Assembly: GCF_030580955.1 (NCBI RefSeq) | Contig: NZ_JAUQON010000007.1 | Span: forward strand, 186,001-250,000 | DNA: 64,000 nt | Origin: Hymenobacter convexus | GTDB taxonomy: Bacteria; Bacteroidota; Bacteroidia; Cytophagales; Hymenobacteraceae | Reading direction: 5' to 3' | Part shown: piece by piece, positions 23,254-32,086 of the stretch | How the letters are laid out: every line of letters begins with the position of its first letter | Position numbering within the stretch: position 1 is the first letter of the stretch | Position numbers and translations under genes: made by a program | Notes under the pieces: generated by a model | What the model saw: the letters and a program-made list of their open reading frames with translations, nothing else | Told to the model about the DNA's origin: nothing | Database searches by the model: none

Positions 23254-24978
23254 CTAGCTGCTCACGATGATGAGCTGGGTGAAGTCGATGCCGGCATTGA
23301 CCACGTCGGTGCCCACGCTGAGCAGGTGCATGTCGACGTTGTCGGTGTAGTGGGTGGCGTGCTCCTGGGGGAAGCTGGCCTTCTTCTCACTGGTCTTCAC
23401 CTTCATGATGCGGCCCTTGCTGTCCTGGCTCACCGGGGCCAGCAGCATGGCCGTGACCACGTCCTTGCAGTTGACCTTGTTGAAGCGGATGCGCGTGAGC
23501 TTGGGGTCGCGCTCCCCAAGCAGCTTCTGGGCCAGCAGGTAGCGCGTGCCGTGGCTGGGTGCCCGGCCGATGTTCATCCGACGCACGCGCCACCCCCGAG
23601 CATTGAAGGCCTTGATAAGCGATTCGTTCAGGGTCAGCTCACTGTCTTCACGCCGGTTATCGCCCCGCTCACTATCGGGCAGCAGCTCTATCTCGCGCTT
23701 CCCGTGGTACGCATAGTAGTTCGTGAAATCCTCGACCAGGTCATCGATGAAGGCCGGGTGCTTAACGTGGAAGCCCTTCAGGAAGCGGTACTCGCCCTTG
23801 TCCGGGTGGGGCTGGCCGACCACCATGGTGGTAATCTTGGCGCCCCAGTCCACCGACACCCGCAGGGGCCGGTGGGCCCGGCAGTCGCTGTCCATGCGGC
23901 TATCACTCTCCAAGTGATTGTCGGCCTTATCGGCCAGCACCTTCAATGCCTTAGCCTTCAGCTCCTGACCCAGTATCAGGCCCAGCACGAAGTCGTCATC
24001 GGCACACTCGACCACGTGGCGGGCCTGGTTCAGCTGCGGATAAAAACCGCCTTCCACGGTCGTGGGGCGACGGTTCATCATCTCAATCATGAACGTGAAG
24101 TCCGTCATGAAGCGCCGCTGGTCGAGCAGGTACTGCAAACCCAGGTTGTGGATGTTATCGAAGGCATTGGCCTCCGAATAGAACGTACCCTTGTCCTTGG
24201 CCGAAGGGAAGTAACGGATGTCCCGCATGAACTTCAGTACCTCTGTTTTCCAGATTTCGAGCTTTTCCTCGTCCGTTTTCGCGTCCAGGAAGCGCACCTG
24301 GGCGTCAATCAACTCGTTTTGGCGCTCTACTAGGTCGATGCCTTCGTCCTCGTAGTATTTCGACTTATCCAGCAGCCAGCGGCCGTTATCGCCCCAGGGC
24401 ATCGACGAAAACAGGAAAACGCCGTGGTGCATCGGGTTTTTACCGAAATACTGGCCGTTGCCGCGGTTGGTGGCCGAGAGGTCGGCATCCAGCTTGTTTT
24501 TATCGAACAACAGGGCCTCGTCGCCGATAAAGCCATCCACGTTCAAACCCCGCGAGGCCGAGCCACCGGCATCGAGCGACACCAAGTGGAAACCGGTGCC
24601 GTTCTTGAAAATGATGAAGTGGTCGTAGCTCAGCGGGCCCTCGAAGGGCCGGTCCCAGTTCAGGTTGGGCGGCGGCTTGCGGCCGATGTAATAATCCCGG
24701 TTCAGCCGGTAGCCTAAACGCTCGAGGGACGCTACCGTCGAGGGCAGCGTCCGGGTGAGCACCTGCTTATAGGTCGAGCCGACGATGACCCAGCAGCTGC
24801 GGGGCATCGTTGACACAATCATGTGAATATCCCAGGCGATGATGCTGGACTTGCCGGTGCCGCGCCCCCAGACGCTGACGCCCTCCTTTTTCCGGCGGGC
24901 CGTGACGTACCGCAGCTGGGGCTGGTTAAAGGTGAGTTTTACCTGGTCAACGATTACCACCGCCCACCTCCTTTCCAC
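23254..24978 (-). CDS. Terminase large subunit
   Basis: 574 residues. Walker A GRGTGKS at residues 38-44 and a likely Walker B in GLNVDGFIGDEALLF mark the packaging ATPase. The C-terminal half has a VSVDWGAKITTMVV strand, the expected first acidic residue of the RNase H-like nuclease, and later aspartates. The protein pumps DNA into the prohead through the portal and cuts it. The first codons overlap the end of the small terminase gene by 32 nt; a GTG a few codons downstream is a possible alternative start. Confidence 0.93.
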   Translation of the reverse strand: MERRWAVVIVDQVKLTFNQPQLRYVTARRKKEGVSVWGRGTGKSSIIAWDIHMIVSTMPRSCWVIVGSTYKQVLTRTLPSTVASLERLGYRLNRDYYIGRKPPPNLNWDRPFEGPLSYDHFIIFKNGTGFHLVSLDAGGSASRGLNVDGFIGDEALLFDKNKLDADLSATNRGNGQYFGKNPMHHGVFLFSSMPWGDNGRWLLDKSKYYEDEGIDLVERQNELIDAQVRFLDAKTDEEKLEIWKTEVLKFMRDIRYFPSAKDKGTFYSEANAFDNIHNLGLQYLLDQRRFMTDFTFMIEMMNRRPTTVEGGFYPQLNQARHVVECADDDFVLGLILGQELKAKALKVLADKADNHLESDSRMDSDCRAHRPLRVSVDWGAKITTMVVGQPHPDKGEYRFLKGFHVKHPAFIDDLVEDFTNYYAYHGKREIELLPDSERGDNRREDSELTLNESLIKAFNARGWRVRRMNIGRAPSHGTRYLLAQKLLGERDPKLTRIRFNKVNCKDVVTAMLLAPVSQDSKGRIMKVKTSEKKASFPQEHATHYTDNVDMHLLSVGTDVVNAGIDFTQLIIVSS

Positions 24979-25627
24979 TGGTTTCGGCCAGCATCACCTC
25001 CATCGCTTCGGCCCCAAACACGTTGTCCTGCACCGCATCCTGAATCAACTCGAAATCGGCATCCGAGATATCATCCATCTTGCTGATGTCGAAGGCGCGC
25101 GTTTTGCGGCCCTCCACCGTCAGGTTGATGACGTAGGACGTGTTGCCGGAGCCACTGCCGCCCTCGTCCGTTGCCGAATCGGCCCGGAGCAGGCCCGACA
25201 CCATGGCCTCGAACTTCATGGCCGCCAGGGCGCCCTTGGTGTCCGGTGGGCGCATCGTGAGGCAAAGCTGCAGCAGCTTGCGGGCAAACTCCAGCAGCAC
25301 GGCCCGGCGGCCCTCCTTCTTCACTTTTTTCACGTCCCCAAACAGGTTCTGGGCGTCGCGCAGCCGGCGGTAGCAGGTGGCGCGGCTGATGGAGAATTGC
25401 TTCGCCAGCAGCGGCCAGGCCTGCTCGAAGGAATGGTAGTTCAGAATCAACCCATACGCGGCCTCCAGCTGGCTGTGCACCACTTTGTCGTCGCGGCTCA
25501 GGCCGTCCAGCCCAGGACCGTTTTCGTCGTGGTAGGCCGCGAAAATGCGCTCCACGGCCGTGGATTTCAGCAGCAGCACCTGGTCGGCACCGGGGAGGTT
25601 ATTCGGCGAAGGCAGCGAGTTGCTCAT
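24947..25627 (-). CDS. Terminase small subunit
   Basis: 226 residues. A helix-turn-helix near residues 70-92 (LLAKQFSISRATCYRRLRDA) would recognise the packaging site; the middle is helical and the C-terminus acidic. Position directly before TerL with overlap is the standard arrangement. It also overlaps the end of the methyltransferase gene by 29 nt, so methyltransferase, TerS and TerL form one coupled set. Confidence 0.8.
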   Translation of the reverse strand: MSNSLPSPNNLPGADQVLLLKSTAVERIFAAYHDENGPGLDGLSRDDKVVHSQLEAAYGLILNYHSFEQAWPLLAKQFSISRATCYRRLRDAQNLFGDVKKVKKEGRRAVLLEFARKLLQLCLTMRPPDTKGALAAMKFEAMVSGLLRADSATDEGGSGSGNTSYVINLTVEGRKTRAFDISKMDDISDADFELIQDAVQDNVFGAEAMEVMLAETSGKEVGGGNR

Positions 25628-26876
25628 CGGTCAGTTCCTCCCCGTTGCGGGTGATGGTGAAGCGACGGTTGTTGTCGCGCATAAACTTCACGTAGCGCCG
25701 CACGTGCACGTCGACGTAGCGCGGGTCCAGCTCCACGAAGCGGCCCTGGCGGCCCGTCATTTCGCACACGATGAGCATGGTGCCCGAGCCCCCGAAGCCG
25801 TCGAACACGATGGCGCCGGGCTTGCTGGAGCACTCGACCAGGTACACCTGGATGTCGAGTGGTTTCATCGTTGGATGCTCCGCATTGCGCTGCGGCCGGT
25901 CGAACTGCAGCACGGTGGTCTGCTTGCGGTCGGAGCACCAGGTGTGGGCCGCGCCTTCCTTCCAGCCGTACAAAATGGGCTCGTGCTGCCAGTGGAAGTC
26001 CTGTCGGCCCATCACGAACTGCTGCTTGACCCACACCAGGCACTGGCTCAGCTTCAACCCAGCCTCCTTGAAAGCCAGACGGAAGTTGGCGCCTTCCGAG
26101 TCGGCGTGGAACACGTAAATGGGTGCTCCGGGGCGCATGAACGTGAAGCAGTTGACATAGAAGTCGTAGAGAAACAGCCGGAAGGCTTCGTCCCCCATCG
26201 AGTCGTTTTCAATCTTCAGCGCATCCTTTGTTTTGCCCTGGTAGTCGACGTTATAGGGCGGGTCGGTGTCGACCAGGTCGATGAGCACGCCCTCGCCTAC
26301 CGCGCGGGCCACCACGTCCGAATCGGTCGAGGAGCCGCACACCAGGCGGTGCAGCAGCGCCTGGCCGTCGCTGTGGAACTCGTACTCGTCGCCCAGCACC
26401 GACACCGGCACGGCCGGCGGCGTGGGGTCGAACTCCTGCTCTTCGGCCGGCGGCAGCAGCGAGGCCGTGAGCTTGGCCAGCGCATCGAGCGAGCCCACGT
26501 CCATGATGGCGTCGAGGTTGAGGTGGCTGAAGTTATCGAGCAGGCTCTGGTAGTCCCAGACGCCGGCCCCGACGTTGCTCACGATGTTGTACTCGTCGAG
26601 CTCGTCTTTCGTCAGCTGCCGGTTGGGCATCCGCACGTCGATGATTTCGTCGCCACGGCCCGCATCGATGAGCATGGCCAGGCGCTGGTGGCCGGCCACG
26701 ACGACGTCATCGGTATTAATAGCGGGGATTTCGACCAGGTTGAACTTGGCCAGGCTCGCCTGCAGGCGCTCCCGGCCTTCGTCGGTGAGGGTGCGCGGGT
26801 TGTAGCTCAGGGGCACGAGGTCGCGCACGCGGCGCTGGGCGTTGTGCCACTGCAGGGGGATTAATTCGTCAGACAC
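25599..26876 (-). CDS. ParB-like nuclease domain fused to DNA adenine/cytosine-N4 methyltransferase
   Basis: 425 residues. The N-terminal ParB/Srx-like domain has SYNPRTL (about 24-30) and VVAGHQRL (59-66). The C-terminal methyltransferase has DPPYNV (DPPY at 205-208) and the SAM-binding FDGFGGSGTML near residue 375, with TRD-like sequence between. Such fusions are common in phages. Here it immediately precedes the terminases, so it may mark phage DNA for protection or packaging; the target site cannot be read from the sequence. Confidence 0.88.
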   Translation of the reverse strand: MSDELIPLQWHNAQRRVRDLVPLSYNPRTLTDEGRERLQASLAKFNLVEIPAINTDDVVVAGHQRLAMLIDAGRGDEIIDVRMPNRQLTKDELDEYNIVSNVGAGVWDYQSLLDNFSHLNLDAIMDVGSLDALAKLTASLLPPAEEQEFDPTPPAVPVSVLGDEYEFHSDGQALLHRLVCGSSTDSDVVARAVGEGVLIDLVDTDPPYNVDYQGKTKDALKIENDSMGDEAFRLFLYDFYVNCFTFMRPGAPIYVFHADSEGANFRLAFKEAGLKLSQCLVWVKQQFVMGRQDFHWQHEPILYGWKEGAAHTWCSDRKQTTVLQFDRPQRNAEHPTMKPLDIQVYLVECSSKPGAIVFDGFGGSGTMLIVCEMTGRQGRFVELDPRYVDVHVRRYVKFMRDNNRRFTITRNGEELTDEQLAAFAE

Positions 26877-26879
26877 GGC

Positions 26880-27527
26880 TTAGGGATTGAGTTTTGAGCG
26901 GATAAGGGTGATTTCAGCTTCGGCCGTGGCCAGGTCCTCGGCGCGGTCGGGTTTCTTCTTGAGTTTGGAGCGGAGGCTGCAGAGGTTGGCCAGGCGCTGG
27001 CGCAGCACGCCGGTATCGGAGACTTCGGCCGTGGGCACCGGACCCGGCAGCCGGCCGTGCGCCAGCACGTGCGCCTCCGCGTCCTTCAGCTTGAGCTCCT
27101 GGTCGGTCAGCTCCAGGATGCGGGCCGCCAGCGCGTAGCGGGCTTTTTTGCCCAGGTTGCGCGCGGTGAACTGCGCATGGGTGTGGCTGCGCTCGTCGCG
27201 CACGGCACGCAGCTGGTCGCGCACAGGGGCCAACGCGGGGCTGCCCACGCCCACCGGCGTGCTCGGCACCACTGGGGCTGGCGCGGGGTCGGCTGCAGCC
27301 GGCGGCTCCGGCGGCCGAGCGGGGCTGTCTAAGACGGCTATTTCGTCCTTCACCTGACCCACCAGCGTGCGCAACTCCCGCACCAGCGCCTGGCGGCTGA
27401 AGGCGGTCTCGGGCAGGGCGAAGAGGCGCAGGTAGGTCGGGTTGGTGCCCATCTGGGCGTAGAGGGCCGCGCCGGACGCGTAACGCTGCTCCGAAGCCAG
27501 CCAGGCGGTGATTTTGCCAAGTTCCAT
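26880..27527 (-). CDS. Helical phage protein upstream of the methyltransferase
   Basis: 215 residues from the ATG at 27527 (MELGKITAWLASEQRYASGAALYAQMG). The N-terminal part is helical, followed by a Pro/Ala-rich linker (about 70-100) and a basic coiled-coil-like C-terminus (LRQRLANLCSLRSKLKKKPDRAEDLATAEAEI). Not recognised. It begins the methyltransferase-terminase transcription unit directly after a conserved leader. Confidence 0.6.
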   Translation of the reverse strand: MELGKITAWLASEQRYASGAALYAQMGTNPTYLRLFALPETAFSRQALVRELRTLVGQVKDEIAVLDSPARPPEPPAAADPAPAPVVPSTPVGVGSPALAPVRDQLRAVRDERSHTHAQFTARNLGKKARYALAARILELTDQELKLKDAEAHVLAHGRLPGPVPTAEVSDTGVLRQRLANLCSLRSKLKKKPDRAEDLATAEAEITLIRSKLNP

Positions 27528-27576
27528 GCCCCGAAGTTGCCGGTGCCTGCCACGGCAAAAAAGGACGTAAAAAGGC
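27528..27576 (-). promoter_or_regulatory. Conserved phage leader, copy B
   Basis: Minus strand TTTTTACGTCCTTTTTT, then GCCGTGGCAGG, CACCGGCAACTTCGGGGC and the ATG. Downstream of its CCTTT core it is almost identical to copy A at 16972. Confidence 0.6.
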
Positions 27577-27603
27577 CCCGGTGCGCGTTGCACCGGGGCC
27601 TTT
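27571..27603. terminator. Bidirectional terminator
   Basis: 14-bp stem AAAGGCCCCGGTGC / GCACCGGGGCCTTT, with A-run on one side and T-run on the other. It lies between the 27625 gene and the 27527 start. Confidence 0.9.
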
Positions 27604-27624
27604 TCCCTGGGTTCACCTGGCCTT

Positions 27625-27828
27625 CTATTTCGCCGCCTTGCGTGCTTTCCGTCGCGGGACTAAGTAGGTGAACAAAGGGTCTTTCACCAGCTCGTCGGCT
27701 TCGGCCAGCGTGAGCCGGCGCAGGTCTATCGTGCGCCCCAGGCGTTGTAGCACAATTCGGGTGGGCACGACAGAGGCGCGGTACTTGGCGGCGACCTCGG
27801 GCGGGAGCTGGTGAATAGACGTTGCCAC
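27625..27828 (-). CDS. Small basic phage protein
   Basis: 67 residues: MATSIHQLPPEVAAKYRASV...RLTLAEADELVKDPLFTYLVPRRKARKAAK. Helical, with a basic C-terminus. Not recognised. It starts 3 nt from the next gene's stop and ends shortly before a strong terminator, so it closes the head transcription unit. Confidence 0.65.
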   Translation of the reverse strand: MATSIHQLPPEVAAKYRASVVPTRIVLQRLGRTIDLRRLTLAEADELVKDPLFTYLVPRRKARKAAK

Positions 27829-27831
27829 GGC

Positions 27832-28365
27832 TTAGGGCTTCATGAGGACGTCGCCCTCGTAGATGTAGAGGCCGTTGGCGTAGCACTCCCCCTTCACGGT
27901 GAAGCCCCGACGGCCGCTGCTCAGCTTGCCCGAGTCGTAGTCGCAGGCCAGCTCCACCGGCAGGCCTTCCGAGCCCACCTGCAGGTAGGTGCCGTCGGCG
28001 TCCGGCACCAGCATGATGAGGCCGAGGTTTTTCACCACGCGGGCGAATTCCAGGGCCGCGGCGCGGTTGCCGGGGTGGAAGCCCTCGAAGCTCACCTTCA
28101 GGCCGCGGCCGTCGCGCTCGCCGACAATCGCGGCTTTGAGCTGGTTGGAGTCGAGCGTGATGTACTGCTTGGTGAAGCCCTTGCCGGCTTTGAAGACGTG
28201 GTCCGCGACGATGCGGGCCGTGTCGCCGGGCGCGGCGCCGGTTTTGGGCGCCTTGGCGATGGTTTCGAAGTCATCCTCGCGGGCCGTCAGCACGTAGCCG
28301 AGCAAGCCCGGCGTGTTGTCGTCGCCCTGGGGGCCTTCGAGGTTGCTCAGTGCAAAAGTATTCAT
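27832..28365 (-). CDS. Phage structural protein downstream of capsid
   Basis: 177 residues, beta-rich with many Gly/Asp turns (DADGTYLQVGSEGLPVELACDYDSGKLSSGRRGFTVKGECYANGLYIYEGDVLMKP). Not identified. Position in the head unit suggests a decoration, head or tail-tube-type component. No signal or membrane segment. Confidence 0.6.
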   Translation of the reverse strand: MNTFALSNLEGPQGDDNTPGLLGYVLTAREDDFETIAKAPKTGAAPGDTARIVADHVFKAGKGFTKQYITLDSNQLKAAIVGERDGRGLKVSFEGFHPGNRAAALEFARVVKNLGLIMLVPDADGTYLQVGSEGLPVELACDYDSGKLSSGRRGFTVKGECYANGLYIYEGDVLMKP

Positions 28366-28416
28366 GTCGAATTACTTAAAGCGTTGATAATTGATTGATA
28401 GCCGGGCCGACCCCAA

Positions 28417-28770
28417 CTATTCGGCCGAAGCCTCGAGGAGCTGGAGCAGGCCCGACTCGTCGGCGAGCAGTTGCTTCACCAACTCCGGGTTGCCCTGCAA
28501 CTCGTCGTGTTTCACCAGCTTGCCTTCGGCGGTGGTGAACTGGCCGGCCAGCACCTGGTAGTGCTGGCCCTCGTGGGTCACCACCGAGAGTTGGCCGGCG
28601 CCCTGGGCCTTGGCGGCAGCCAGCTGCTGGGCCAGGCCTTCGACGACGGCGTTCTGGGCCTCCGATTCTTCTTTGGCGGCGCGCAGCTCGTCGCCGTGGG
28701 TTTTGGCCTGCTCAGCCAGCTGCTTTTTCAATGCCTCGATTTGCTGCTCGGGCGTTAGTTCTTTTGCCAT
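28417..28770 (-). CDS. Small coiled-coil phage protein
   Basis: 117 residues. A strong coiled coil covers about residues 5-55 (Ala/Glu/Lys/Gln-rich), followed by a beta hairpin segment VVTHEGQHYQVLAGQFTTAEGKLVKHDEL and a helical end. It follows the capsid gene. It may be a head-assembly accessory; not recognised. Confidence 0.65.
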   Translation of the reverse strand: MAKELTPEQQIEALKKQLAEQAKTHGDELRAAKEESEAQNAVVEGLAQQLAAAKAQGAGQLSVVTHEGQHYQVLAGQFTTAEGKLVKHDELQGNPELVKQLLADESGLLQLLEASAE

Positions 28771-28875
28771 GATGAGGCGGGATTTAGCTTGAGAAATGAG
28801 AGAATCTATCTGCCTTTTTGAATGCCAACGGACGCACCCGGCCGGTCACGAGGGCCGGCCGGGGGGGGCCATTCC

Positions 28876-29865
28876 TTATAAGGTGAGGTCCTTGTCGTTG
28901 GTGAACACCGCCTCCAGCACCGGGAAGCCCAGGCCTTTGTAGAAGTCGGTGTAGATGAACACCTGGCGCTTGGCGCTCTCGATGCGCACGGCGCGGGTGT
29001 TGACCGCTTTTTTGGTCAGGCGCTTGCGGTTGTCCTTGTGCGAAGCCCAGATTTTCTGGGAGTCGCCCATCGAGTTGAGGCCCACCACGCGGTGGTTGGT
29101 GAACTCAATCGGGTAGGACTGCAGCTGGTCGCCGTTGCCGTCGATGATGGGGTTGGCATCGGTGGCGTTGGTGTCCAGCCGGTACTTGGCGTGCCGCCCC
29201 ACGGCGTAGCGGCGGGCCAGCGTGGTGTTCATGCACACCTCCATGGCCCGGCCCCGGTAGCGGAGGGTGAAGCTGGCGGCGAAGGCCTCCACGTAGTCGC
29301 AGAAGGCCTGCGGGTCGGTGGGGATGGCGCCCAGGGCGATGGGCGTGATTTTGCTCTGGGAGATGGCGCGGTTGATGACCGTGCGGATGCCGTCCATGCC
29401 GGTGCCGGCGGCGCCGGGCGTGCCGGTGGTCGGGGCCACGAACTTGCCGAAATAGATTTCGTTCAGCTCGTAGTCCTCGTCCATGCGGGCGTAGAGGTGC
29501 TCCTCCACGAGGTAGCGCACGAAGGGCCACTGGGCGCGGTCGAGGTTCTGGTCGGCCAGGAAGCCGAGCCACGACGACTCCAGCTTGTCCGGGTTCTCCT
29601 CCAGGTCCACCTTGAAGGGCGTCTGGGTGAGGACGATGGGCGCGGCCTTCAGCTCCCCCAGCGGCGTCCAGCCGGGCTGGAAGGGCTGCAGCACGCGGCT
29701 GAGCTCGGTCGAGCCCATCTGGTACGAGGTGTCGTCGGTCGGAATCAGGCCGAAGAGGGCCTCCGTTTGCGACGAAATGTAAGGCTTCTTCAGGATGCGC
29801 GAGAGGTTCTGGCCCCCGTTGCGGTAGTAGTTGCCGTACTCGGTGATGATATCTTGGATATCCAT
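28876..29865 (-). CDS. Major capsid protein (HK97-like fold expected)
   Basis: 329 residues. An N-terminal helical arm (MDIQDIITEYGNYYRNGGQNLSRIL), then ETDYQ-like spine region and a strand-rich body with QAFCDYVEAFAASFTLRYRGRAMEVCMNTTLARRYAVGRH and YPIEFTNHRVVGLNSMG, and ending in VFIYTDFYKGLGFPVLEAVFTNDKD, a common end of Bacteroidota phage capsid proteins. It follows a protease gene and a helical scaffold-like gene, the usual order. A hairpin with GGCCGGC arms (about 29908-29940) lies upstream. Confidence 0.85.
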   Translation of the reverse strand: MDIQDIITEYGNYYRNGGQNLSRILKKPYISSQTEALFGLIPTDDTSYQMGSTELSRVLQPFQPGWTPLGELKAAPIVLTQTPFKVDLEENPDKLESSWLGFLADQNLDRAQWPFVRYLVEEHLYARMDEDYELNEIYFGKFVAPTTGTPGAAGTGMDGIRTVINRAISQSKITPIALGAIPTDPQAFCDYVEAFAASFTLRYRGRAMEVCMNTTLARRYAVGRHAKYRLDTNATDANPIIDGNGDQLQSYPIEFTNHRVVGLNSMGDSQKIWASHKDNRKRLTKKAVNTRAVRIESAKRQVFIYTDFYKGLGFPVLEAVFTNDKDLTL

Positions 29866-29969
29866 CTGATAAGTGGTTGAGGTGGAATGAATTGAGCGTC
29901 GCCGCCAAAGCCGGCCCCCTCACGTGGAGAAGGCCGGCTGGTTGCCGCAAGGGGCGGGTGTTTAGTTGA

Positions 29970-30440
29970 TTAGCCGAACATCGGGTGGCCGTCGATGGCC
30001 TTGTTGTGGGGCAACTCGTCGATGGCCTGCTGGTGGGCATCCGGTTCGGTTTGCTCCACGTCCGAGTGGCCGGCCTCCAGCACCGGGGTGGTGTGGCCCG
30101 CGCCGGGCTGCTTGTCGAACTTGTCGGCCTTCACCTTGTAGCCGTCGCGCTGGGCCACGAGGGCTTCGATGGACTCGGCGCCGGCGGCCGCGAGGGCGTC
30201 GGTGGTGGCTTTGGCGGCATCGGCCGCGGCTTTCTCCGCCACGTCGACGCGGCCGGCCTTCTCGGTCAGCTCGTTGAACGACGCCTCGTTGATGAGCTGG
30301 GCACCTTTGATGCCGGCTTCCGTCAACTCCTCGTTGGCGGCGACGGCCTCTTCGGCCGACACGGTTTCTTTGCCCACCAGGGCCGTCATGGCAGCGCCAA
30401 AGACGAGGGCAGCACCCGCTTTATTGAACAGATTTAACAT
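29970..30440 (-). CDS. Scaffold-like helical protein
   Basis: 156 residues. The first 25 residues are weakly hydrophobic, followed by an Ala/Glu/Lys-rich helical body (about 30-110, coiled-coil-like) and an acidic, His/Pro-containing tail ending HPMFG. Between prohead protease and capsid gene, so a scaffold or assembly protein is likely, inferred from position and composition. Confidence 0.6.
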   Translation of the reverse strand: MLNLFNKAGAALVFGAAMTALVGKETVSAEEAVAANEELTEAGIKGAQLINEASFNELTEKAGRVDVAEKAAADAAKATTDALAAAGAESIEALVAQRDGYKVKADKFDKQPGAGHTTPVLEAGHSDVEQTEPDAHQQAIDELPHNKAIDGHPMFG

Positions 30441-30467
30441 GGGGTTATTGAAAAAATGGGGTTGGAG

Positions 30468-31403
30468 TTAGGAGCGTTTTTGGGCCTGCACCAAGCGCAC
30501 GCACTCGCCAATGGCATCCTGGAAGGAGCCCATGGCGTCGATGAGGCCGATTTCACCGGCCCAGCTGGCAAAGCCGGTTTTGCCGGCCGAGGCGCCGGAC
30601 TTTTCGAAGAGCTTTTCATTGAGGCGGCTGCCCCGGTTGGTGCGCACGGCGCCCAGGAAGCCGCCGGCAATGGCCGTCAGGTTGGCCTGAACCGGCTTGT
30701 AATCGCCCTTCGCAGCAGCGGCGAAGTCGGCGTTCTTCTGGGTACTCTGCTCGGCGTACACCTCGTGGAACTTCACGCCCATTTTCTCGAAGTAGGGCTG
30801 GGCGTCCATCCAGCTGGCCATCACGCCGATGCTGCCGATGGTGCACGTCTCGTGGGTGGCGATGATGGTGTCGGCCGTGGAGCCAATCCAGTAGGCGGCC
30901 GAGCACATCAGGCCGTCCTCGCACAGCGCCACCACCGGCTTGCCGGCGGCCTGGCAGGCCCGGATGCCGTCGACGACGCTCTGGGTGCCGAACACTTGCC
31001 CACCGGGCGAGTCCACGCGCAGCAGCACGGCGCTGATGTCCTGGTCTTTCGCGGCCCGCTGCAGGTCGTTGGCCAGCGACATGAGCCCGCGCGGGCCGCA
31101 CTCCTGGTCGGCCTTCATCAGTGGGCCGGCCACGCCCATCACGCGCACCACGATGCCATCGGTCGGGCCACCAGTGGCGCCGCCGGCCTGCTGCCGGGCG
31201 CCGTAGGCAATGATGCCGCCGGCCGAGACCGTGGCGGCGTAGTCCTTGGGCGCGGCTTCTGCCCGCAGTTCGGCCATGTTCTGGCCCGTTACCAGCGGCG
31301 TGTTGTTGGTCAACAGGCTGGCCAGCATCGGCATATAAGACTGCGCGTGCTCCAGGGAAATGGCCCAGGGCGAGGCGGATAGGCGGGAGATTAAACCGAG
31401 CAT
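30468..31403 (-). CDS. Prohead protease, S49 (SppA/ClpP-like) family
   Basis: 311 residues. The S49 landmarks are DSPGGQVFGTQSVVD (131-145), with the oxyanion Gly-Gly, and the nucleophile S168 in DGLMCSAAYWIGSTAD. HETCTIGSIGVMA follows. No signal peptide. Phage proteins of this family cleave capsid and scaffold subunits during head maturation. It opens the head transcription unit just after a terminator and conserved leader. Confidence 0.88.
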   Translation of the reverse strand: MLGLISRLSASPWAISLEHAQSYMPMLASLLTNNTPLVTGQNMAELRAEAAPKDYAATVSAGGIIAYGARQQAGGATGGPTDGIVVRVMGVAGPLMKADQECGPRGLMSLANDLQRAAKDQDISAVLLRVDSPGGQVFGTQSVVDGIRACQAAGKPVVALCEDGLMCSAAYWIGSTADTIIATHETCTIGSIGVMASWMDAQPYFEKMGVKFHEVYAEQSTQKNADFAAAAKGDYKPVQANLTAIAGGFLGAVRTNRGSRLNEKLFEKSGASAGKTGFASWAGEIGLIDAMGSFQDAIGECVRLVQAQKRS

Positions 31404-31464
31404 CGTTCAGGATTGAATGATGCAAAGCTGCCCGCCGCCCAAACCGGGAAAAAGGACACAAAAA
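31404..31464 (-). promoter_or_regulatory. Conserved phage leader, copy C
   Basis: Minus strand TTTTTTGTGTCCTTTTTCCC, identical to copy A over the first 14 bases, then GGTTTGGGCGGCGGGCAGC and a longer spacer to the ATG at 31403. Confidence 0.55.
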
Positions 31465-31488
31465 AGCCCCGCCGGGTGGGGCGGGGCT
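31461..31488 (-). terminator. Terminator before the head operon
   Basis: Same AGCCCCGCC / GGCGGGGCT hairpin and T-run as at 17013-17041. Confidence 0.85.
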
Positions 31489-31495
31489 TCGGTAG

Positions 31496-31591
31496 TTAAC
31501 TCAGTGGCCAGTGCCAGCAGGCGACGATGATGCCGGCGGCCAGCAGCACGAGCAGGGCCGCCCGCAGGTAGGTGGCGAAGGTGCGCGGCAT
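31496..31591 (-). CDS. 31-residue single-pass membrane peptide
   Basis: Short gene from the ATG at 31591. A basic start (MPRTFATYLRAA) leads into one membrane helix LLVLLAAGIIVACWHW. Its start overlaps the stop of the preceding gene, so it is coupled to it, and a terminator follows. Too short for family assignment; possibly an inner-membrane accessory. Confidence 0.45.
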   Translation of the reverse strand: MPRTFATYLRAALLVLLAAGIIVACWHWPLS

Positions 31592-32082
31592 CAGGCAGCA
31601 GGCTCCTCGTCGCGGCCGAAGCGGTACCAGGGCGGGCCATCGGCGGCGTCCATCGCCGCCTCCAGCTGCTGGGCCTGCGTCACCGTGGGCAGCGTGTGCA
31701 TCTGCTGGCCGAAGGCGTTGCCGCGCTCGGCCAGCGGGCGCGGGTCGCCCGCCAGCAGGTCGGCCCACTCCTGGTCGGTTTCCCGCTTGCGGGTGTAGAC
31801 AATCTCCTGCGTCCGGACGTCGATGATTTCCGAATTGAGGGCCTTGTAGGTGGCTTTGTAGTTGGCCACCACGGCGCCGGCATCGGCGCCGGCCGTGCCG
31901 TCCGCGTTGGTGAAAAAGTGCAACACCCACACCTCCACAAACACTTCCACGTTGCCGGTGAGCGGGTCCTGCACCGGGTAGTGCGTCAGGTAGCGCTGCA
32001 CGCGCTGAAAGACCAACGGGCCGATGCGCAGCGGGCGGATGGCGCGGTCGATGAAGGGCGGGGCGGAAAGGACGAGCGGCAT
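31591..32082 (-). CDS. Phage protein downstream of the fibre gene
   Basis: 163 residues, beta-rich N-terminal half (LRIGPLVFQRVQRYLTHYPV, EVFVEVWVLHFFTNADG) and helical C-terminus. Not recognised. It lies 4 nt after the large fibre-like gene and may be its chaperone or a tail accessory; this is positional inference. Confidence 0.55.
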   Translation of the reverse strand: MPLVLSAPPFIDRAIRPLRIGPLVFQRVQRYLTHYPVQDPLTGNVEVFVEVWVLHFFTNADGTAGADAGAVVANYKATYKALNSEIIDVRTQEIVYTRKRETDQEWADLLAGDPRPLAERGNAFGQQMHTLPTVTQAQQLEAAMDAADGPPWYRFGRDEEPAA

Positions 32083-32086
32083 GGGG

